DNA from: Lentisphaeria bacterium
Lineage (GTDB): Bacteria; Verrucomicrobiota; Lentisphaeria; Oligosphaerales; Oligosphaeraceae
Length of the DNA: 5,332 nucleotides
NCBI GenBank assembly: GCA_016303095.1
Contig: JAEDMH010000145.1
Span: 1 to 5,332, forward strand
Reading direction: 5' to 3'
Below the pieces are notes generated by a model that saw only the letters and a list, made by a program, of their open reading frames with translations, did no database searches and was not told the origin of the DNA. How positions within the stretch are numbered: position 1 is the stretch's first letter; each line of letters begins with the position of its first letter. The translations under genes and the position numbers were made by a program. Shown piece after piece: positions 1 through 5,300 of the stretch.

Positions 1-30
1 CAGCGCAACCCCCGGAGGCTGTCGGTCATC

Positions 31-58
31 TTGCAATTCCATTGCCTCTGAGTATATT
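31..58 (+). promoter_or_regulatory. Candidate sigma70-type promoter of the small basic protein gene
   Basis: A -35 box TTGCAA (31-36) and a -10 box TATATT (53-58) are separated by 16 bases. This predicts transcription starting near 65, so the RNA would carry about 55 untranslated bases before the ATG at 121. The boxes are read directly; promoter activity is inferred. The same -35 hexamer and spacing recur before the tRNA genes at the other end of the window. Confidence 0.6.
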
Positions 59-105
59 AAGCCCCATTCCCTTTATTCCCACCCCTTTTTGATTCATCTT
101 TAACT

Positions 106-112
106 GGAAGGA
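106..112 (+). promoter_or_regulatory. Ribosome binding site of the small basic protein gene
   Basis: GGAAGGA ends eight bases before the ATG at 121. It is the strongest Shine-Dalgarno on the plus strand of this window and is the main reason to accept the short reading frame behind it as a real gene. Confidence 0.65.
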
Positions 113-120
113 ACCAAGTC

Positions 121-228
121 ATGAGCCAGCAGCATACCAAGGCCGAGAAGCGCGTTCGTCGCAAGCGTTACCAGGAGCGCGTCCGCGCCCGCATCCAAGA
201 GGCGAAGGCGGCGGCCAAGAAGAAGTAG
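121..228 (+). CDS. Small, highly basic hypothetical protein (35 aa)
   Basis: This is a short gene with its own promoter, ribosome site and downstream terminator. The product begins MSQQHTKAEKR and ends in KAAAKKK. Of 35 residues, seven are Lys and seven Arg, against three Glu, so it is strongly cationic. It has no signal peptide, membrane segment or cysteine. The centre (residues 9-31) would form an amphipathic, Ala/Arg/Glu-rich helix. Such composition fits an RNA- or ribosome-associated peptide. I have the impression that similar tiny basic proteins beginning with a QHT-K/R-x-x-KR pattern occur in Verrucomicrobiota, but I cannot confirm it here. Alternatives are a small ribosomal protein of the AURKAIP1/COX24 type or a leader peptide for the structured RNA that follows. 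The function is unknown. The gene call rests on the signals around it and on coherent composition. Confidence 0.68.
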   Translation: MSQQHTKAEKRVRRKRYQERVRARIQEAKAAAKKK

Positions 229-235
229 AATTTCA

Positions 236-307
236 TGCCGGAGGAATGGACCGGCAAGGGGACAGGGCTTCCTCCCATGTCCTTTTCGTCACGGTGGAAA
301 CCGTGAC
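236..307 (+). ncRNA. Run of tandem RNA hairpins behind the small gene (structured 3' UTR or leader element)
   Basis: Three hairpins follow one another almost without gaps, starting eight bases after the small gene's stop. Hairpin 1 pairs TGCCGG (236-241) with CCGGCA (251-256). Hairpin 2 pairs GGACA (260-264) with TGTCC (278-282), then GGG (265-267) with CCC (274-276) past one bulged A. Hairpin 3 pairs GTCACGGT (288-295) with ACCGTGAC (300-307) across a GGAA, GNRA-type tetraloop. The intrinsic terminator at 317-347 follows. I match this to no known riboswitch. It could be a stabilising 3' UTR, a processed small RNA or an attenuator ahead of ppdK. The pairings are read directly; the role is inferred. 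Confidence 0.5.
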
Positions 308-316
308 TTGCGTGGA

Positions 317-347
317 GACACGGCAACATTTTGCCGTGTCTTTTTTT
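317..347 (+). terminator. Strong intrinsic terminator after the small gene
   Basis: A perfect 10-bp stem, GACACGGCAA (317-326) with TTGCCGTGTC (331-340), has a four-base CATT loop and runs straight into seven T (341-347). This is a textbook Rho-independent terminator on the plus strand, separating the small gene from ppdK. Its 5' arm can alternatively pair upstream in a GAGA-loop hairpin (308-326), raising the possibility of conditional readthrough. Confidence 0.9.
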
Positions 348-355
348 GTCTTTCT

Positions 356-384
356 TTGACAGATTGTGTGACCCAATTCCTAGC
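356..384 (+). promoter_or_regulatory. Possible ppdK promoter (consensus -35, poor -10)
   Basis: TTGACA (356-361) is a perfect -35 hexamer, nine bases after the terminator T-run and 82 bases before the ppdK start. No good -10 box follows: positions 16-18 bases downstream read TCCTAG/CCTAGC/CTAGCG. Either the promoter needs an activator or a different sigma factor, or the hexamer is chance. The rest of 362-430 shows no other clear signal. Confidence 0.35.
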
Positions 385-430
385 GGTGGCAAGATGTGAA
401 GCTGCCGTGATGGAGAGCAAAGCGTTGGCT

Positions 431-436
431 AAGGAA
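431..436 (+). promoter_or_regulatory. ppdK: Ribosome binding site supporting the ppdK start at 444
   Basis: AAGGAA lies seven bases before the ATG at 444 and favours this start, which is the most upstream possible in the frame. A rival is the GTG at 516, with GGAG (503-506) nine bases before it. That start would give the N-terminus usual for the family. Confidence 0.5.
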
Positions 437-443
437 ACAGCGA

Positions 444-3257
444 ATGACGGAAAAGCGAAAGAGCAGCAAGAGTGTGGTGCGCCAAGGGGTGTCTGGTCGA
501 CCGGAGTCCACTGGTGTGAAGTATGTGTACCGCTTTGGCCAGAATGAGGCGGAAGGGAATGCGGAGATGCGGAATCTCCTGGGCGGCAAGGGGGCGAACC
601 TGGCGGAAATGAGCCGTCTGGGGTTGCCCGTGCCTGCCGGGTTCACCATCACCACCGAGTGCTGCAACGAGTATTTTGCCTTGGACGGCCATTTCCCCCC
701 GGAATTGAAGGCCCAGGTGGAGGAGGCCCTGGCTGTGGTGGAGAAGCAGATGGGACGCAAATACGGCGATCCCAAGAATCCCCTTTTGGTCTCCTGCCGT
801 TCCGGCGCCCGGAAATCCATGCCCGGCATGATGGACACGGTGCTGAACATCGGTCTGTCCACCGCCACCATTCCCGGCCTCATCGCCCAGACCAAGAACG
901 AGCGCTTCGTGTGGGATTCCTACCGCCGTCTGATCATGATGTATGCGGACGTGGTCATGGAGAAGGCCGAGGGCATTGATCCCATTGACGGCAAGGGCAT
1001 CCGGAAGCTGCTGGATGACATGCTGGCCCAATACAAATACATCAAGGACTACAAGTCCGACACGGATCTCACCACCGACGACCTGCGGGATCTCTCCAGC
1101 GCCTTCAAGCGCCGCATCAAGGAAGTCCTGGGCACCGAGTTCCCCGACGATCCCATCCAGCAGCTCTGGGGCGGCATCGGGGCCGTCTTCAAGAGCTGGA
1201 ATGGGGCCAAGGCCATCTCCTACCGCCGCATTGAGGACATCCCGGACACCTGGGGCACCGCCGTGAATGTCCAGACCATGGTCTTCGGCAACATGGGGGA
1301 GACCAGCGCCACGGGCGTGGCCTTCACCCGCAATCCCGCCACCGGAGAAAACAAGTTCTTCGGCGAGTGGCTGGTGAATGCCCAGGGAGAGGACGTGGTG
1401 GCCGGCATCCGCACCCCCAGCCCTCTGAACAACGAGACCAAGAACGACCGGAACCGGAAGATGAAGTCCATGGCCGAGGTCATGCCCCAGGCCTACAAGG
1501 AGCTGGTGGAGATCCGGAACATTCTGGAGAAGCACTACCACGACATGCAGGATTTGGAGTTCACCGTGGAGAACGGGAAGCTCTTCATGCTCCAGTGCCG
1601 GGTGGGCAAGCGGGGCGGCAAGGCCGCCGTGACCATGGCCCTGGACATGCTGGCGGAGAAGCTCATTGACGAGCCCACCGCCGTCATGCGGGTGCAGCCC
1701 AACCAGGTCATCGAGTTCCTGCTGCCCATCATCGAGCCCGCCGCCGAACAGCGCTCCCAGATCCTGGTCCAGGGACTGCCTGCCGGGCCCGGCGCCGCCT
1801 TTGGCGGCATCTACTTCTCCAGCCAGGATGCGGTGGAAGCCGTGAAGCTGGGCAAGAAGGTGATTCTGGTGCGGGAGGAGACCAATCCCGAGGATGTGGA
1901 GGGCATGCGCAGCGCCGATGGCATCCTCACCGCCCGGGGAGGCATGACCAGCCACGCCGCTCTGGTGGCCCGGGGCTGGGGCAAATCCTGCATCGTGGGC
2001 GCCAGCGACATGGTGGTGGACGAAGTGAACAAGACGGTCCGCATCGGAGAGCGCACCCTCCATGAGGGAGATGTGATCACCATCAACGGCTCCAAGGGCT
2101 TCGCCTACGAAGGGGAACTGCCCCTGGTGCCCCCCACCGCCGGCGCGGATTACTCCAAGTTCCTCCGCTTCATGAATCTGGTGGACAAGCACCGCACCAT
2201 GGGCGTCCGGGCCAATGCGGACAATCCCACCGACGCCCAGAAGGCCAAGGAGTTCGGCGCCGAGGGCATCGGACTCTTCCGCACGGAGCACATGTTCTAC
2301 GGCACCGGCAGCGCCCAGCCCCTCTTCCTCCTCCGCAAGATGATTCTCTGCGTGGATTCCAAGGACCGCATCGCCGTCCTCAAGGAGCTCTTCCCCGCCA
2401 TGAAGAACGACATCAAGCAGACCATGAAGGTCATGGGGGACTATCCGGTGACGGTCCGCCTCCTGGATCCCCCCCTCCACGAGTTCGTGCCCCACTCCAA
2501 GACGGGCCGCATGGAGCTCTCCCGCTCCCTGAACGTGGCGGAGGACGAGATTGTGAAGCGCATTGACGCCCTGGCGGAGTCCAATCCCATGATGGGCCAT
2601 CGGGGCGTCCGCCTGTCGGTGACCTATCCTGAGATCACAGAGTTCCAGGTGCGGGCCATCTTCCAGGCCGCCGCGGAGATCATGGTGGAGGAGAACCGGA
2701 ATGTGGTGCCCGAGATCATGGTGCCCATCACCTGCGATGTGCGGGAACTGCGCTACGTGGCCAACATCGTCAAGAATGTCCACGCGGAGATCAAGCGCCG
2801 CTTCGACTTCAAGGAATTCCCCTACCACCTGGGCACCATGATCGAAATCCCCCGGGCCGCCCTCAACGCCGACAAGCTGGCCTCCGTGGCCGAGTTCTTC
2901 TCCTTCGGCACCAACGACCTCTCCCAGATGACCTTCGGATTCTCCCGGGATGACATCGGCTCCTTCATGGGTGAGTATCTCAACCGGCACATCATCGACG
3001 CCGATCCCTTCCAGACCATCGATGTGGACGGGGTGGGACAGCTCATCGAGATGGCCGCCCAGAAGGGCCGGAGCGTCCGCAAGGATCTCCATCTGGGCAT
3101 CTGCGGAGAGCAGGGCGGCGATCCCGCCTCCGTGGAGTTCTGCTATCGGGCGGGCCTCACCTATGTGAGCTGCTCTCCCTTCCGGGTGCCCATCGCCCGG
3201 GTGGCCGCCGCCCAGGCCGCCATCCGCGCCCAGGAGGAAAAGAAGGCCGCCCGCTAA
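444..3257 (+). CDS. ppdK: Pyruvate, phosphate dikinase (PPDK)
   Basis: This cytosolic enzyme converts ATP, pyruvate and Pi to AMP, phosphoenolpyruvate and PPi, reversibly, serving gluconeogenesis or PPi-linked glycolysis. All three domains are present in 937 residues. The N-terminal nucleotide-binding domain has GGKGANLAEM (47-56), RSGARKSMPGMMD (119-131) and QDLEFTVE with Glu372, then Q-C-R (384-386) where Q-T-R is common. The swivelling phosphohistidine domain has GGMTSHAA with catalytic His504; Thr502 matches the residue phosphorylated by PDRP-type regulators. The C-terminal PEP/pyruvate barrel has GIGLFRTEHMF (Arg613), RLLDPPLHEF, MIEIPRAAL (Glu801), GTNDLSQMTF (Asn824, Asp825), GICGEQGGDP and the catalytic Cys910 in YVSCSPFRVP. 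The protein is longer than the roughly 870-890 residues common in bacteria, partly because of about 24 polar, basic residues before the usual K-Y-V-Y-x-F-G start. The downstream sirtuin gene is probably co-transcribed. Identity is secure; the exact start is not. Confidence 0.97.
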   Translation: MTEKRKSSKSVVRQGVSGRPESTGVKYVYRFGQNEAEGNAEMRNLLGGKGANLAEMSRLGLPVPAGFTITTECCNEYFALDGHFPPELKAQVEEALAVVEKQMGRKYGDPKNPLLVSCRSGARKSMPGMMDTVLNIGLSTATIPGLIAQTKNERFVWDSYRRLIMMYADVVMEKAEGIDPIDGKGIRKLLDDMLAQYKYIKDYKSDTDLTTDDLRDLSSAFKRRIKEVLGTEFPDDPIQQLWGGIGAVFKSWNGAKAISYRRIEDIPDTWGTAVNVQTMVFGNMGETSATGVAFTRNPATGENKFFGEWLVNAQGEDVVAGIRTPSPLNNETKNDRNRKMKSMAEVMPQAYKELVEIRNILEKHYHDMQDLEFTVENGKLFMLQCRVGKRGGKAAVTMALDMLAEKLIDEPTAVMRVQPNQVIEFLLPIIEPAAEQRSQILVQGLPAGPGAAFGGIYFSSQDAVEAVKLGKKVILVREETNPEDVEGMRSADGILTARGGMTSHAALVARGWGKSCIVGASDMVVDEVNKTVRIGERTLHEGDVITINGSKGFAYEGELPLVPPTAGADYSKFLRFMNLVDKHRTMGVRANADNPTDAQKAKEFGAEGIGLFRTEHMFYGTGSAQPLFLLRKMILCVDSKDRIAVLKELFPAMKNDIKQTMKVMGDYPVTVRLLDPPLHEFVPHSKTGRMELSRSLNVAEDEIVKRIDALAESNPMMGHRGVRLSVTYPEITEFQVRAIFQAAAEIMVEENRNVVPEIMVPITCDVRELRYVANIVKNVHAEIKRRFDFKEFPYHLGTMIEIPRAALNADKLASVAEFFSFGTNDLSQMTFGFSRDDIGSFMGEYLNRHIIDADPFQTIDVDGVGQLIEMAAQKGRSVRKDLHLGICGEQGGDPASVEFCYRAGLTYVSCSPFRVPIARVAAAQAAIRAQEEKKAAR

Positions 3258-3278
3258 TTCCCCCAGGAAAATCCTCCT

Positions 3279-3288
3279 CCCCCCCCCC
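3279..3288 (+). repeat. Homopolymer of ten C in the ppdK-sirtuin gap
   Basis: Ten consecutive C sit within a pyrimidine-rich stretch (3271-3306), ending 18 bases before the sirtuin ATG. Tracts this long are prone to replication slippage. It lies after the ppdK stop, so length changes would alter only the leader of the sirtuin message and no reading frame. Confidence 0.85.
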
Positions 3289-3306
3289 TCTCCTCGACTG
3301 CCTTCC

Positions 3307-4083
3307 ATGGCCATGACCCCAAACCTGGATGCCTCCGCCTCGGAACGCCAACTTCAGGAATTGGCGCGCCTCCTGAAGGAGGCCCGGCGCATTGCCGTCC
3401 TCACGGGAGCGGGCATGTCCACGGAAAGCGGGATTCCGGATTTCCGGTCTCCCGGCGGGCTCTATGAGACAGTGGGGGAGGGGATCTTCCAGCGGGAGAC
3501 CTTCCTGGCCCATCCGGAGGCCTTCTGGCGGGCCATCGGCCCCTTCTACCAGAGCGTGCTCCAGGCCCAGCCCAACGCCGGCCACCAATTCCTGGCCGCC
3601 CTGGAGCAGGCTCCCTGGGAGAAGGAGGTCTGCGTGGCCACCCAGAACATTGATATCCTCCACCAAAAGGCGGGCTCCCGGATCGTCTGCACCCTCCATG
3701 GCACCATGGAAAAACTCCAGTGCCCCCGCTGCGCCTTCCAGGACCATAGCCTCCCCTTCCTTCCCGTTATGGAGAAAGGGGAGGCCCCCCGGTGCCCTCA
3801 GTGCGGCGCCATCCTGAAACCCGCCATCGTCTTCTTCGGCGAGGATCTGCCCCAGGAAGACTTCTCCCGGGCCGTCCACGCCTTCCAACACTGCGACCTG
3901 GCTCTGGTTTTGGGAACCTCCCTCCAGGTCACCCCCGCCTCCTGGCTCCCCTCGGAACGCCCGAAAAACACCCCCCTGGTGATTCTCAATCGGGAAGGAA
4001 CCTGGATGGATGCCGAAGCCACTCTGGTTCTTCACCATTCTATCGCGCAAATTCTCTCTTCTTGCCTCTCTGAGATGCAATAA
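3307..4083 (+). CDS. Sir2-family NAD-dependent protein deacylase (sirtuin)
   Basis: The 258-residue protein should remove acetyl groups from protein lysines, consuming NAD+ and releasing nicotinamide and O-acetyl-ADP-ribose. The Rossmann core opens with TGAGMSTESGIPDFRS (33-48) and continues with TQNIDILH (112-119) and catalytic His131 in LHG. A complete zinc ribbon has Cys139/Cys142 and Cys163/Cys166. Then come KPAIVFFGEDLP (171-182), LGTSLQVTP and a late ILNREG segment. In the FYQSV segment (80-84) the position where SIRT5/CobB-type desuccinylases have the Arg of Tyr-x-x-Arg is Val84, so a deacetylase is likelier than a desuccinylase. The start at 3307 is the first possible start codon, although the frame stays open upstream; an ATG at 3313 is an alternative. 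Neither has a Shine-Dalgarno. It begins 49 bases after ppdK with no terminator between, so one operon is likely. The physiological substrate is unknown. Confidence 0.95.
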   Translation: MAMTPNLDASASERQLQELARLLKEARRIAVLTGAGMSTESGIPDFRSPGGLYETVGEGIFQRETFLAHPEAFWRAIGPFYQSVLQAQPNAGHQFLAALEQAPWEKEVCVATQNIDILHQKAGSRIVCTLHGTMEKLQCPRCAFQDHSLPFLPVMEKGEAPRCPQCGAILKPAIVFFGEDLPQEDFSRAVHAFQHCDLALVLGTSLQVTPASWLPSERPKNTPLVILNREGTWMDAEATLVLHHSIAQILSSCLSEMQ

Positions 4084-4132
4084 TATTATAAGTATCTCTG
4101 TGTAAAGAAGTTATAGATAAATTTACCTGGCG
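4084..4132. other. AT-rich convergent gap between sirtuin and reductase genes
   Basis: The two genes end tail to tail across 49 bases, most of them AT-rich. I see only weak possible pairings, such as TATCT (4093-4097) with AGATA (4115-4119) and GTAAA (4102-4106) with TTTAC (4122-4126). There is no GC-rich stem followed by a T-run on either strand. How the two converging transcripts end is not evident from the sequence. Confidence 0.6.
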
Positions 4133-4984
4133 TCACGGGTGAATCTTGTATTTGGCCAGGAGATGTTCCGCGATGCCGGGATCTTCTGGGTTTCGGTATC
4201 CCTTGCCCGTGTCCAGAGCCCGAATGCGTTCCCTCTCCTCCGGGGTGAGGACGAAATCCTCCAGGGCCAAATTTTCCCGGAGATGGAGGGGATTGGTGGT
4301 TTTGGGCAGGGGGATCAGGCCCTCCTGACAGTGCCACCGGAGAATCACCTGAGCCACGGTGCGGTTGTGGGCCTGGGCGATCTCCCGCAGCACGGGATGA
4401 TTCAGCAGTTCCTTGCCGCCGTGGGCCAGAGGGAACCAGCTTTCCAGAACCATCCCCAGCTCCGCCATGCGCTTCCGCAGGGGAATTTGCTGCCAGAAGG
4501 GATTGCATTCCACCTGGTTCACCACAGGAAGCTGATGCACCCCGGGAAGAAACTCCTCCAAATACCGGGGAGTGAAATTGCTGAGGCCCAAAGAGCGCAA
4601 GTCCCCCCGCTGAGAGGACTCCTCCATGGCCTTCCAGGCCCCCCGGATATCCAAGTAGGGCTGATGGAGCAAATACAAGTCGATATAGTCCAGCCCCAGG
4701 GCCTTCAGGGAGGTGTCTATGGCCTTCTGGGCCGGCTGGTATCCGTAGTCCTGCAGCCACAGCTTGGAGGTGATGAACACCTCCTCCCGGGGAAGACCAA
4801 AGGCCCGCACCGCCCGGCCCACATCCCCCTCGTTCTGGTAGGCCGCCGCCGTGTCGATGTGACGATACCCCGCCTCCAAGGCCGCCAAGACCGCACGTTC
4901 CGTCTCACCCCCCGGAGGAATCTGAAAGACCCCAAAGCCCAAGGCGGGAATCCGATGCCCGTCTCGCAGTAAAATGCCTTCCAT
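4133..4984 (-). CDS. Aldo/keto reductase, NAD(P)H-dependent
   Basis: This is a complete 283-residue cytosolic TIM-barrel oxidoreductase that reduces carbonyl groups using a nicotinamide cofactor. The catalytic tetrad is intact: Asp44 and Tyr49 in GYRHIDTAAAYQNE, Lys74 in ITSKLW, and His107 in YLLHQPY. The signatures LGLSNFTP (132-139) and VNQVECNPF (155-163) follow. The cofactor loop is PKTTNPLHLREN (227-238), where the usual pattern is K-S-x4-R-x2-EN. Lys228 and Thr229 are kept, but the Arg six residues after the Lys is His234, which may weaken the preference for NADPH. Overall it resembles the 2,5-diketo-D-gluconate reductase/glyoxal reductase branch, with the HQP variant common in bacteria. 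Substrate cannot be told from sequence. The gene has a good ribosome site but only 32 bases separate it from the terminator of the tRNA genes upstream. Confidence 0.94.
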   Translation of the reverse strand: MEGILLRDGHRIPALGFGVFQIPPGGETERAVLAALEAGYRHIDTAAAYQNEGDVGRAVRAFGLPREEVFITSKLWLQDYGYQPAQKAIDTSLKALGLDYIDLYLLHQPYLDIRGAWKAMEESSQRGDLRSLGLSNFTPRYLEEFLPGVHQLPVVNQVECNPFWQQIPLRKRMAELGMVLESWFPLAHGGKELLNHPVLREIAQAHNRTVAQVILRWHCQEGLIPLPKTTNPLHLRENLALEDFVLTPEERERIRALDTGKGYRNPEDPGIAEHLLAKYKIHP

Positions 4985-4991
4985 AAGGTGA

Positions 4992-4995
4992 CTCC
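4992..4995 (-). promoter_or_regulatory. Ribosome binding site of the aldo/keto reductase gene
   Basis: On the minus strand GGAG lies seven bases before the ATG at 4984-4982, which supports this start. The product then begins directly at the MEGILLRDG strand typical of the family's N-terminus. Confidence 0.65.
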
Positions 4996-5016
4996 GTGAA
5001 GAAAATAGGGGGAATG

Positions 5017-5045
5017 AAAAAAGCCGCTGGGGGGACCAGCGGCTT
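5017..5045 (-). terminator. Intrinsic terminator of the tRNA-Glu/tRNA-Ser transcript
   Basis: Read on the minus strand, AAGCCGCTGG (5045-5036) pairs perfectly with CCAGCGGCTT (5030-5021) across a five-base TCCCC loop. The T-run covers 5022-5017, six T in all counting the last two bases of the stem. It begins 14 bases after the encoded CCA of tRNA-Ser, as expected for the end of a tRNA transcription unit. Confidence 0.88.
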
Positions 5046-5057
5046 CAGCGGAAAGGG

Positions 5058-5149
<92 letters not shown>

Positions 5150-5172
5150 GCAGAACATGGGTTGTCTGGGAA

Positions 5173-5248
5173 TGGCATCTCCAAGGAGAATTGAACTCCT
5201 GTTACCAGGATGAAAACCTGGTGTCCTAGGCCACTAGACGATGGAGAC
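5173..5248 (-). tRNA. tRNA-Glu (anticodon TTC)
   Basis: The minus strand folds into a standard 73-nt tRNA plus an encoded CCA (5175-5173) with discriminator G (5176). The acceptor stem pairs GTCTCCA (5248-5242) with TGGAGAT (5183-5177), so the first pair, 1-72, is a G-U wobble. The anticodon stem CCAGG/CCTGG encloses the loop TTTTCAT, with anticodon TTC at 5214-5212, reading GAA and GAG codons. The T arm is AGGAG-TTCAATT-CTCCT. The D-arm region CGTCTAGTGGCCTAGGACA resembles bacterial tRNA-Glu. It is the first gene of a two-tRNA transcript with tRNA-Ser. Confidence 0.97.
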
Positions 5249-5272
5249 CCAAGAATCGTAGACAGTGGGGTT

Positions 5273-5300
5273 AAGATATTCCCTCAAGAGAAAATTGCAA
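5273..5300 (-). promoter_or_regulatory. Candidate promoter of the tRNA-Glu/tRNA-Ser unit
   Basis: On the minus strand TTGCAA (5300-5295) and TATCTT (5278-5273) are 16 bases apart, predicting a start near 5266 and a leader of about 18 bases before tRNA-Glu. The remaining 32 bases to the window edge (5301-5332) include seven C on the plus strand and show no identifiable feature. Confidence 0.5.

Noticed and set aside
246..359. A mini frame starting at ATG 246 behind GGAGGA
   Set aside because: The Shine-Dalgarno directly abuts the ATG and lies in hairpin 1. The frame runs through the terminator stem and T-run, giving a Phe-rich tail with no sign of being a protein.
380..895. A 171-codon minus-strand frame across the ppdK leader and 5' end
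   Set aside because: It has no recognisable motif, ribosome site or promoter and overlaps the conserved nucleotide-binding domain of ppdK in another frame.
429..3314. A 961-codon open frame on the minus strand opposite ppdK
   Set aside because: It is codon-aligned with ppdK and open only because ppdK lacks TTA, CTA and TCA. Its product is a low-complexity Gly/His/Leu-rich sequence with no domain, while the plus strand encodes an unmistakable PPDK.
3157..4080. A 307-codon minus-strand frame opposite the sirtuin
   Set aside because: It is codon-aligned antisense to a sirtuin with all catalytic and zinc-binding motifs. It starts at a TTG without support and overlaps the ppdK end.
4084..4132. 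A bidirectional terminator between the convergent genes
   Set aside because: Only 5-bp AT-rich pairings with loops of 15 or more bases are possible, with no T-run placed correctly on either strand.
4139..4972. A 277-codon plus-strand frame opposite the reductase
   Set aside because: It is a codon-aligned shadow of the reductase, whose tetrad and signatures are intact on the minus strand. The predicted product shows no family motif.
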